A stretch of DNA of 64,000 nt from Mangrovimonas cancribranchiae. GTDB taxonomy: Bacteria > Bacteroidota > Bacteroidia > Flavobacteriales > Flavobacteriaceae. Made by a program: the position numbers and the translations under genes. Location of the stretch: the NCBI RefSeq assembly GCF_037126245.1, contig NZ_CP136925.1, positions 550,001 through 614,000 on the forward strand, given 5' to 3'. The notes beneath the pieces were generated by a model that saw only the letters and a program-made list of their open reading frames with translations, did not search any database and had not been told where the DNA came from. Shown here piece after piece: positions 23,854 through 31,521 of the stretch (position 1 is the stretch's first letter; each line of letters starts with the position of its first letter).

Positions 23854-25017
23854 ATGCCCAAAATATTAGTAATAGAAGATGAAGCGGCTATTCGTCGCGT
23901 TTTGGTTAAAATTTTAACCGAAGAAAATGATTCTTACCAAGTAGAAGAAGTCGAAGACGGTTTAAAAGGCATTGAAGCCATAAAAAATGACGATTTCGAC
24001 CTTGTACTTTGCGATATAAAAATGCCTAAAATGGATGGTGTCGAGGTTTTAGAAGCCACAAAAAAAATAAAACCAGAAGTTCCTTTTGTCATGATTTCAG
24101 GTCACGGCGATTTAGATACGGCTGTAAACACAATGCGTTTAGGAGCGTTCGATTACATTTCCAAACCACCAGATTTAAATCGCTTGTTAAATACTGTTCG
24201 TAACGCATTAGATAGAAAAGAACTGGTTGTTGAAAACAAGAAGCTAAAGAAGAAGGTCAGTAAGAATTATGAAATGATTGGAGATAGTAAAGAAATTCTT
24301 CAAATCAAAGACATGATTGAAAAAGTCGCCCCAACAGACGCTCGGGTTTTAATTACAGGACCAAATGGTACTGGAAAAGAATTGGTAGCGCATTGGCTGC
24401 ACCAAAAAAGCGAACGCCATAAAGGGCCAATGGTCGAGGTAAATTGTGCCGCTATACCAAGCGAGTTAATAGAAAGCGAATTATTTGGTCATATAAAAGG
24501 GGCTTTTACAGGAGCTAACAAAGATCGCGCAGGTAAGTTTGAAGCAGCTAACGGCGGAACTATATTTTTAGATGAAATTGGTGATATGAGCCTATCGGCA
24601 CAAGCCAAAGTGTTACGTGCATTACAGGAAAATAAAATTCAACGAGTAGGTAATGATAAAGACATTAAAGTCAATGTACGTGTTGTTGCTGCTACAAATA
24701 AAGATTTAAAAAAAGAAATTGAAGATGGTAAGTTTCGTGAAGATTTATACCACCGTTTAGCCGTTATTTTAATTAAAGTTCCCGCTTTAAATGATAGGCG
24801 AAATGATATTCCATTACTTATCGATTTCTTTTCAAGTAAAATAGCTTCAGAACAAGGAACGAGCAAAAAATCGTTTTCTAAAAAAGCCATCAAATTATTA
24901 CAGGAGTACGATTGGACTGGAAATATACGCGAGCTGCGTAATGTTGTCGAGCGTTTAATTATTCTAGGTGAGAAAGAGGTAAGCGAGAGCGACGTTAAAT
25001 TATTTGCTTCTAAATAA
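23854..25017 (+). CDS. NtrC-family sigma-54 response regulator lacking the C-terminal HTH
   Basis: A 387-residue protein. The receiver domain (1-120) has phospho-acceptor Asp54, and the AAA+ domain (about 140-370) has Walker A GPNGTGKE (169-176), GAFTGA (216-221, the sigma-54 contact loop) and Walker B TIFLDEIGD (236-244). It stops at about residue 387, straight after the helical AAA+ lid, so the Fis-type helix-turn-helix (about 50-60 more residues) is missing. No histidine kinase is adjacent. It is 3 bp behind the MscS gene. It may act from solution or through a partner. Confidence 0.92.
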   Translation: MPKILVIEDEAAIRRVLVKILTEENDSYQVEEVEDGLKGIEAIKNDDFDLVLCDIKMPKMDGVEVLEATKKIKPEVPFVMISGHGDLDTAVNTMRLGAFDYISKPPDLNRLLNTVRNALDRKELVVENKKLKKKVSKNYEMIGDSKEILQIKDMIEKVAPTDARVLITGPNGTGKELVAHWLHQKSERHKGPMVEVNCAAIPSELIESELFGHIKGAFTGANKDRAGKFEAANGGTIFLDEIGDMSLSAQAKVLRALQENKIQRVGNDKDIKVNVRVVAATNKDLKKEIEDGKFREDLYHRLAVILIKVPALNDRRNDIPLLIDFFSSKIASEQGTSKKSFSKKAIKLLQEYDWTGNIRELRNVVERLIILGEKEVSESDVKLFASK

Positions 25018-25026
25018 CTAAATATT

Positions 25027-25908
25027 ATGAAGAAAAATATCAATATAAACGATTTTAAAGTCACCAAACCTATTCATTTAAAAGATATTTCTACAACCTA
25101 TGATTTAGATGCCGATAAAGACAAGATTGAAGATGAGATGGAAGAGGTTTGCGAAGATCTTGCAGACATACAAAATGCTATGTATGCGCACGGTAAATAT
25201 GCTGTATTAATTTGTATTCAAGGTACCGATACGGCAGGAAAAGATAGTATGATTCGGGAAGTTTTTAAAGAATTAAATGCGCGAGGTGTTATGGTGCATA
25301 GTTTTAAAACACCTACTAAATTAGAGTTAAAACATGATTATTTATGGCGTCATTATTTAGCATTGCCAGCCCGTGGTAAATTTGGTGTTTTTAACAGAAC
25401 GCATTACGAAAATGTTTTGGTAACTAGAGTGCACCCAGAATATATTTTAAACGAAAATATACCAGGAATAAATAGCGTGGAAGATGTTAATGACGCTTTT
25501 TGGCATAAAAGATTTGAGCAAATAAATAACTTTGAACAGCATATTGCCGATAACGGAACAATTATCTTCAAGTTTTTCCTTCACTTGTCTAAAGAAGAGC
25601 AAAGAAATAGATTGTTACGTCGTTTAGAAAAACCTTCAAAAAATTGGAAATTCTCTCCAGGAGATTTAGACGAACGTGAACTTTGGGATAGCTATCAAGA
25701 GTGTTTTGAAGATGCTATTAACAGAACATCAAAACCTCATGCGCCTTGGTACACAATTCCTTCAGATGATAAACCAACAGCACGTTATATTGTGGCAAAA
25801 ATACTTTACGATACCTTAAAAACCTATAAAGATATTAAAGAGCCAGAATTAGAGCCCGAAGTTATGGCTAATTTAGAAGCTTATAAAAAACAATTAGAAA
25901 GTGAATAA
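25027..25908 (+). CDS. ppk2: Polyphosphate kinase 2 family protein
   Basis: A 293-residue PPK2. Walker A is GTDTAGKD (66-73), the Walker B region is FNRTHYENVLVTRVHPE (about 118-134), and the lid module has basic residues (RRLEKPSKNWKF). PPK2 uses polyphosphate to phosphorylate nucleoside mono- or diphosphates; the exact class cannot be set by eye. In the Walker A loop the usual DAAGK is DTAGK. It follows the response regulator by 9 bp and is closed by a terminator. Confidence 0.88.
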   Translation: MKKNININDFKVTKPIHLKDISTTYDLDADKDKIEDEMEEVCEDLADIQNAMYAHGKYAVLICIQGTDTAGKDSMIREVFKELNARGVMVHSFKTPTKLELKHDYLWRHYLALPARGKFGVFNRTHYENVLVTRVHPEYILNENIPGINSVEDVNDAFWHKRFEQINNFEQHIADNGTIIFKFFLHLSKEEQRNRLLRRLEKPSKNWKFSPGDLDERELWDSYQECFEDAINRTSKPHAPWYTIPSDDKPTARYIVAKILYDTLKTYKDIKEPELEPEVMANLEAYKKQLESE

Positions 25909-25912
25909 TTTT

Positions 25913-25936
25913 ATCCCGCATACGCGGGATTTTTTA
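25913..25936 (+). terminator. Rho-independent terminator after ppk2
   Basis: A perfect 7-bp GC-rich stem (atcccgc/gcgggat) has a 4-nt loop and T7. Confidence 0.85.
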
Positions 25937-25995
25937 TGCTTTCTTTTACAAAATCACTTTATAGAAATAGTATATTAGTCACAAAATTTAACACT

Positions 25996-27399
25996 ATGAG
26001 ATTACGTTTACTGGTAGTAGCCTTATTATGTTCAACAACATTCTACTCTCAAACCGATGAGGGTGTTTTAAAAAATATTTATAAAACATCACTTACCAAC
26101 GGAAAAAGTTATGAGTGGTTAGATTACTTATCCAACCAAATAGGAGGGCGATTATCTGGTTCGGTAAATGCCGAATTAGCTGTAGAATGGGGTGAAAAAG
26201 AACTTAAGGAATTAGGTTTAGATAAAGTATGGTTACAACCTGTTATGGTGCCAAAATGGATAAGAGGTGCCAAGGAATATGCCTATGTAAAATCAAGCTC
26301 AGGAAAAACAACAAGTGTTAATATTTGTGCTTTAGGAGGTTCGGTTGCCACAAACCCATTAGGTATAGAATCAGAGGTTGTTGAGGTGCATAACTTCGAA
26401 GAATTAGAGCAATTAGGACGTAATAAAGTTGAAGGGAAAATCGTGTTTTTTAACCGTCCAATGCAGGCCGATTTAATACAAACCTTTCAAGCCTATGGCG
26501 GTTGTGTTAACCAACGTTATAAAGGTGCTGTTGAAGCAGCAAAATATGGTGCTGTGGGTGTTATTGTGCGTTCTATGAATTTACGATTAGACGATTTGCC
26601 ACACACTGGAAGCATGACCTACGATGATTTACCAAACTCTAAGCGAATTCCTTCGGCAGCAATAAGTACCAACGATGCCGAACTTTTAAGTAGTATGCTA
26701 AAATTAGATAGCTCTTTAAAGTTTTATTTCAAGCAAAACTGTCAACAGTTACCAGATGTTAAGTCTTACAATGTAATAGGAGAAATTACGGGTAGCGAAT
26801 TTCCTAATGAATATATTATAGTTGGTGGCCATCTAGATTCCTGGGATTTAGGCGATGGCTCACACGATGATGGTGCGGGTATTGTTCAATCTATGGAAGT
26901 CTTACGTTTATTTAAAGAAACAGGAATAACACCTAAACGAAGCATTCGTGTAGTGATGTTTATGAACGAAGAAAACGGGTTGCGTGGTGCCACAAAATAT
27001 GCCAAGGTTGCTAAACAAAATGGTGAAAATCATATTTTTTCATTAGAAAGTGATGCTGGAGGTTTTACCCCAAGAGGATTTAGTTTTGATTGTAGCGATG
27101 CTGTTTTTTCAAAAATAGAAGGTTGGAAACCTTTATTTAAACCGTATTTAATTCATTATTTTGAACAAGGTGGTAGTGGTGCCGATGTAGGGCCATTAAA
27201 AACCAAAACCAATGTTGTGGCTGGTTTACGTCCAGATTCGCAACGGTATTTCGATCATCATCATGCTGCCAACGATACCTTTGATGCTGTGAATAAACGC
27301 GAGCTGGAATTAGGAGCTGCCACCATGACATCTCTAGTATACTTATTTGATAAATATGGAATTGCACCAATTTCTAATAAAAATGAATTAAAAGATTAA
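25996..27399 (+). CDS. Secreted M28-family zinc peptidase (carboxypeptidase Q-like)
   Basis: From ATG 25996 the protein is 467 residues, with a signal peptide (RLRLLVVALLCSTTFYSQ), an inserted PA-like domain (about 100-210) and the M28 catalytic domain. Zinc-site motifs are GGHLDSWDLGDGSHDDGAG (His and bridging Asp), FMNEENGLRG (catalytic and ligand Glu) and DHHHAANDTFD near the C-terminus. These enzymes release amino acids or dipeptides outside the cytoplasm. An ATG at 25936 in frame would bury the signal and overlaps the terminator. The next gene overlaps its stop (TAATG). Confidence 0.9.
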   Translation: MRLRLLVVALLCSTTFYSQTDEGVLKNIYKTSLTNGKSYEWLDYLSNQIGGRLSGSVNAELAVEWGEKELKELGLDKVWLQPVMVPKWIRGAKEYAYVKSSSGKTTSVNICALGGSVATNPLGIESEVVEVHNFEELEQLGRNKVEGKIVFFNRPMQADLIQTFQAYGGCVNQRYKGAVEAAKYGAVGVIVRSMNLRLDDLPHTGSMTYDDLPNSKRIPSAAISTNDAELLSSMLKLDSSLKFYFKQNCQQLPDVKSYNVIGEITGSEFPNEYIIVGGHLDSWDLGDGSHDDGAGIVQSMEVLRLFKETGITPKRSIRVVMFMNEENGLRGATKYAKVAKQNGENHIFSLESDAGGFTPRGFSFDCSDAVFSKIEGWKPLFKPYLIHYFEQGGSGADVGPLKTKTNVVAGLRPDSQRYFDHHHAANDTFDAVNKRELELGAATMTSLVYLFDKYGIAPISNKNELKD

Positions 27400-27968
27400 T
27401 GAGACATATCCTTTTATTTTTAGCTTTTATACTTGTTAGTACTATGCAAGCACAAAACAATACATTACCATATTATGAAGTTCCTGAAGCTCCAAAAACC
27501 TATACAGCTGGTACTGTTGTAGCTAGACAGATTGACGGTTTGGGTTTTCGGTTTTATTGGGCAACAGATAGTTTGAATGATAACGACTTACTGTATAAAC
27601 CAAATGAAGAAGCAAAAACTGTTGCAGAAACTATAGAACATATTTTTAGTTTATCTCAAGTTATTTTAAGTGCTGCATTACAGAAACCTGTAAATAAAAC
27701 TGATGCCTCCAATATGAGTGCTCAAGATATTAGAAAGGAAGTGCTGTTTAATTTAAAACAAGCTGCCGATATTTTGAGTAAAGCAGATGATTTAACGCAA
27801 TTTAATATTGATTTTGGAGCAGGAAAAACCTATCCGTTTTGGAATGCAATTAATGGCCCAATAGCAGATGCCATTTGGCATTCAGGACAAATAGCATCGT
27901 TTAGAAGAACCTCTGGAAATCCCATTAATTCTAAAATCAATCATTTTACTGGAACTATTAGAGATTAG
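27399..27968 (+). CDS. Secreted DinB-like four-helix protein
   Basis: A 189-residue protein with a signal peptide (about 1-18, ending MQAQ), then a DinB/YfiT-type helical bundle. His residues in ETIEHIFSL and IWHSGQIASFRR sit at the positions of the metal-binding triad. The DinB superfamily includes thiol transferases and metal hydrolases; the exported versions have no known role. The ATG overlaps the M28 peptidase stop by one base, so it is translationally coupled to it. Confidence 0.8.
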   Translation: MRHILLFLAFILVSTMQAQNNTLPYYEVPEAPKTYTAGTVVARQIDGLGFRFYWATDSLNDNDLLYKPNEEAKTVAETIEHIFSLSQVILSAALQKPVNKTDASNMSAQDIRKEVLFNLKQAADILSKADDLTQFNIDFGAGKTYPFWNAINGPIADAIWHSGQIASFRRTSGNPINSKINHFTGTIRD

Positions 27969-27976
27969 CTTACAGC

Positions 27977-29182
27977 TTAAAATTCCAATTCAATTTGATT
28001 TTTTATTAAATCCTCCATCGTTTCTCGTTTTCTAATTAATTTAGCTTCACTGTTATGCCATAATACTTCGGCAGGACGATATCGTGAATTGTAGTTTGAT
28101 GTCATGGAGTAGCAATAAGCACCCGCATTTTTAAACGCTAAAACATCATCTTCAGAAATTTCATTTATACGCCTATTATTGGCGAATGTATCGGTTTCGC
28201 AAATATAACCTACAACCGAATAGAAACGCTCGCGCCCTTTTGGGTTTGATATATTTATAATCTCGTGTTGTGCGCCATATAGCATAGGTCTAATAAGATG
28301 ATTAAAACCTGAATCAATTTGTGCAAAAACTGTTGAGGTAGTTTGTTTGACAACATTTACCTTGGTTAAAAAATATCCCGCTTCACTGACTAAAAACTTA
28401 CCGGGCTCAAAAGCGAGAGTAAGCTCTTTACCATACTCTTTACAAAACTGATTAAAGCGTTTCGTAAGTTTTTTACCAAATTCTTCAATATTAGTTTCTA
28501 TGTCGCCTTCTTTGTAAGGTACTTTAAAACCAGAACCAAAATCCAAAAACTCTAAATCATTAAAATGCTTAGCGGTATCAAATAAAATTTCACTAGCGTA
28601 AAGAAAGACGTCAATATCTAAAATATCACTTCCCGTGTGCATATGAATACCGTTAATAGTCATTTGTGTGTTTTCTACAATACGAAGAATGTGCGGAATT
28701 TGATGAATAGAAATACCAAATTTACTATCAATATGCCCAACCGATATATTGGTGTTTCCTCCAGCCATAACATGCGGGTTTATACGAATACAAACCGGAA
28801 TGTTAGGGTATTTTGTGCCAAATTGTTCTAGAATAGATAAGTTATCAATATTAATTTGTACACCTAATTTAGCCGCTGTTTCTATTTCTTCTAAAGAAAC
28901 GCCATTAGGGGTATAGATGATGTTTTCGGGTAAAACACCAGCCATTAATCCTAACTTTACTTCTTGAATAGATACCGTATCTAATCCAGATCCAAGTCCT
29001 TTTAAAAGCTTTAAAACAGAAATGTTAGACAATGCCTTAACTGCATAATTAATTCTTAAATTCTTTACCTTACTAAAAGCTTGAGTTAGCCTATTAAATT
29101 GCGATATGATTTTTTCGGAATCATAAACATAGACAGGGCTTCCAAATTCTTGAGCTATATGCAGTAGTTGTTTTTCTAACAT
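27977..29182 (-). CDS. lysA: Diaminopimelate decarboxylase
   Basis: A 401-residue fold-type III PLP decarboxylase. PLP Lys49 is in NYAVKALSN, the phosphate loop is in GSGFKVPYKEGD, and the dimer-active-site Cys is in CETDTFA. It makes lysine from meso-diaminopimelate (EC 4.1.1.20), the last step of the pathway. It is monocistronic, with a -7 element TACCTTTG 20 bases upstream. It converges on the DinB-like gene with 8 bp between stops. Confidence 0.95.
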   Translation of the reverse strand: MLEKQLLHIAQEFGSPVYVYDSEKIISQFNRLTQAFSKVKNLRINYAVKALSNISVLKLLKGLGSGLDTVSIQEVKLGLMAGVLPENIIYTPNGVSLEEIETAAKLGVQINIDNLSILEQFGTKYPNIPVCIRINPHVMAGGNTNISVGHIDSKFGISIHQIPHILRIVENTQMTINGIHMHTGSDILDIDVFLYASEILFDTAKHFNDLEFLDFGSGFKVPYKEGDIETNIEEFGKKLTKRFNQFCKEYGKELTLAFEPGKFLVSEAGYFLTKVNVVKQTTSTVFAQIDSGFNHLIRPMLYGAQHEIINISNPKGRERFYSVVGYICETDTFANNRRINEISEDDVLAFKNAGAYCYSMTSNYNSRYRPAEVLWHNSEAKLIRKRETMEDLIKNQIELEF

Positions 29183-29202
29183 GGTTTTTAAGCAATTTTC
29201 GC

Positions 29203-29210
29203 CAAAGGTA
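29203..29210 (-). promoter_or_regulatory. -7 element of lysA
   Basis: On the minus strand TACCTTTG matches TAnnTTTG, 20 bases before the ATG. Confidence 0.5.
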
Positions 29211-29354
29211 TTTTATTACTTGTAATTAGAAATTAATTCATAAAAATATCACACAATTTAAACATGTTGTTAATTATTTAACACTCAAGAAAGAATCTAT
29301 TCTAGAAGAAGGGTTTTCGTAATTAAAATATTAGGGTAAGTTATTGCGATTAAT

Positions 29355-29362
29355 TACATTTG
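29355..29362 (+). promoter_or_regulatory. -7 element of sucC
   Basis: TACATTTG matches TAnnTTTG, 25 bases before the ATG. No -33 TTG is found at the right distance. Confidence 0.5.
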
Positions 29363-29387
29363 TGGCTCTTAAACTTTATAGCGAATT

Positions 29388-30581
29388 ATGAATTTACACG
29401 AATATCAAGGAAAAGAATTATTAAGCAGTTTTGGTGTACGAATCCAACGCGGATTAGTCGCTCAAAATGCAGAGGAAGCAGTTGCAAATGCTAAACAGCT
29501 AACCGAAGAAACAGGAACAGGTTGGCACGTTATAAAAGCCCAAGTTCATGCTGGTGGGCGAGGTAAAGGTGGCGGTGTTAAACTGGCTAAAAACCTAGAC
29601 GAAGTTAAAGATATAGCAGGTCAAATTATAGGCATGGATTTAGTAACGCCTCAAACTTCTGCCGAAGGTAAACGTGTACACCAAGTATTAGTCGCAGAAG
29701 ATGTATATTATCCAGGTGACTCTGAGCCAAGCGAGTTTTACATGTCGGTGCTTTTAAACAGAAGCAATGGTCGTAACATGATTATGTATTCTACCGAAGG
29801 TGGAATGGATATAGAAGAAGTTGCTGAGAAAACACCACATTTAATCTTTACAGAAGAAATAGATCCTGCTACAGGAATTTTACCATTTCAAGCACGTCGT
29901 GTAGCCTTTAACTTAGGGTTAAGCGGTATGGCGTTTAAAGAAATGACAAAATTTGTAACGGCTCTATATACAGCTTACGATAAATCTGACGCCTCGTTAT
30001 TTGAAATTAACCCAGTGTTAAAAACTAGCGATGATAAAATTATGGCTGTAGATGCTAAAGTAACGTTAGATGACAATGCTTTATACAGACATAAAGATTT
30101 AGCCGAATTACGTGATTTACGAGAGGAAAGCCCAATAGAAGTAGAAGCAGGAGAATTAGGCCTAAACTATGTAGACCTTGATGGAAATGTAGGTTGTATG
30201 GTTAACGGAGCAGGTTTAGCTATGGCAACTATGGACTTAATTAAGCAAGCAGGTGGTGAGCCAGCAAACTTCTTAGATGTAGGTGGAACAGCAGATGCTG
30301 CTCGTGTTGAGGCTGCTTTTAGAATTATTTTAAAAGACCCTAATGTAAAAGCTATCTTAATTAACATATTTGGTGGTATTGTACGTTGCGATCGTGTAGC
30401 GCAAGGTGTTGTAGATGCTTATAAAAATATGGGAGACGCTATTCAAGTACCAATTATTGTACGTTTACAAGGTACCAATGCAGACATTGCTAAAGAATTA
30501 ATCGATAATTCTGGATTAGATGTACTAAGTGCTACCGAGTTTCAAGAAGCTGCCGATAAAGTACAACAAGTACTATCTTAA
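29388..30581 (+). CDS. sucC: Succinate-CoA ligase, ADP-forming, beta subunit
   Basis: A 397-residue protein. The N-terminal ATP-grasp domain (MNLHEYQGKELLSSFG, then AQVHAGGRGKGGGVKL) and the C-terminal CoA-ligase domain (GGTADAARVEAAF, NIFGGIVRCDRVAQG) match SucC end to end. It forms the TCA-cycle enzyme with SucD; sucD is not adjacent, as is often the case in Flavobacteriaceae. It is monocistronic, with its own -7 element and terminator. Confidence 0.96.
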   Translation: MNLHEYQGKELLSSFGVRIQRGLVAQNAEEAVANAKQLTEETGTGWHVIKAQVHAGGRGKGGGVKLAKNLDEVKDIAGQIIGMDLVTPQTSAEGKRVHQVLVAEDVYYPGDSEPSEFYMSVLLNRSNGRNMIMYSTEGGMDIEEVAEKTPHLIFTEEIDPATGILPFQARRVAFNLGLSGMAFKEMTKFVTALYTAYDKSDASLFEINPVLKTSDDKIMAVDAKVTLDDNALYRHKDLAELRDLREESPIEVEAGELGLNYVDLDGNVGCMVNGAGLAMATMDLIKQAGGEPANFLDVGGTADAARVEAAFRIILKDPNVKAILINIFGGIVRCDRVAQGVVDAYKNMGDAIQVPIIVRLQGTNADIAKELIDNSGLDVLSATEFQEAADKVQQVLS

Positions 30582-30606
30582 AAAGATATTCCAATCTTAT
30601 ATATAA

Positions 30607-30640
30607 AGAAAGAGCAACAGTTATTTGTTGCTCTTTTTTT
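30607..30640 (+). terminator. sucC terminator lying inside the DUF1456 coding end
   Basis: gagcaaca/tgttgctc with A/T extension and T7. Its right arm and T-run encode, on the other strand, the last Lys/Gln/Ser/Asn residues of the convergent DUF1456 gene. Confidence 0.8.
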
Positions 30641-30884
30641 GTGGTATTGTTTTCTGTTTTTTATCAGGTTTTGGGCCTCGTAAATGAATAACTAAACCAT
30701 TTAAGAAATTCCTTAAAATCTGATCGCCGCATTCCTTGTATTTAGGATGTGTTTCTTTTCTAAAAAAAGCACCTAATTCGCTTTTTGATATTCTGAAATC
30801 TACCAATTCTAAAATTTTTACTATCTCGTCATCGCGAAGTTGAAGTGCTACGCGTAACTTTTTAAATATATCGTTGTTTGTCAT
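30621..30884 (-). CDS. DUF1456 (YehS-like) protein
   Basis: An 87-residue protein with one DUF1456 unit (start TNNDIFKKLRVALQLRDDEI, then the FRKETHPKYKECGDQILRNFLNGL region) and a Lys-rich tail. E. coli YehS has two units; single-unit forms occur in Bacteroidetes. The helical unit may bind nucleic acid, but its function is unknown. The Lys-rich C-terminus is encoded by the sucC terminator on the opposite strand, so its composition may reflect that constraint. Confidence 0.8.
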   Translation of the reverse strand: MTNNDIFKKLRVALQLRDDEIVKILELVDFRISKSELGAFFRKETHPKYKECGDQILRNFLNGLVIHLRGPKPDKKQKTIPQKKSNK

Positions 30885-31119
30885 AATTGTTTAGCAAGAT
30901 AGTAAATACATTCTTATTTAGATTTTTTCTGTTTATAGAAAAACACTATTTTTTCGTTAAAACACTGTAAATAAGTTAGTTGAGTCGTTTGTTTTGCTGT
31001 ATCGTAAAAAAATAACGATGAATGACCATGCTTTTTTCGATAAGTTGCAGATAATGAATGATTAAGAAAGTATAAATCTGCTTAATTTTATAAATCAATT
31101 AATTAATCCCTTCTTTTCT

Positions 31120-31521
31120 ATGATAAATCGAGTTGAAAAGCTAAGCCTCCTATCCGAAATGATTTCTTTTGCTAAGAGTGAAAACATTCTTAAACCATTA
31201 GAACACAGTTTTTTATTGGCTATAGCTAAACAATTAGGGATTTCAAGAGAAGATTTTGATTACTTAATAAATAACCCGATTAATTATATTCATTTAGAGT
31301 CTCATAGCGAGCGCATTGTACAGTTTCATCGTCTTGTGTTATTAATGGATAGTGATGATGAAAATACATCTAAAGAAATTACCAAACTTCATAATTTTGG
31401 ATTGCGTATGGGGTTAAGCCATGAGTCTATTAATAAAGTGCTATATCTTATGGAGAGTTTTCCTAATAAAATTATTCCACCAGATGTTTTAATAGATATT
31501 TTTAAAGTTCATTACAATTAA
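31120..31521 (+). CDS. TerB-like helical protein
   Basis: A 133-residue all-alpha protein without a signal peptide. Layout and length resemble the TerB/DjlA N-terminal helical fold, but the acidic metal-binding pattern is weak, so this is tentative. The 235 bp upstream (30885-31119) hold no other gene. Its TAA overlaps the uvrB stop (31518-31521) tail to tail. Confidence 0.6.
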   Translation: MINRVEKLSLLSEMISFAKSENILKPLEHSFLLAIAKQLGISREDFDYLINNPINYIHLESHSERIVQFHRLVLLMDSDDENTSKEITKLHNFGLRMGLSHESINKVLYLMESFPNKIIPPDVLIDIFKVHYN

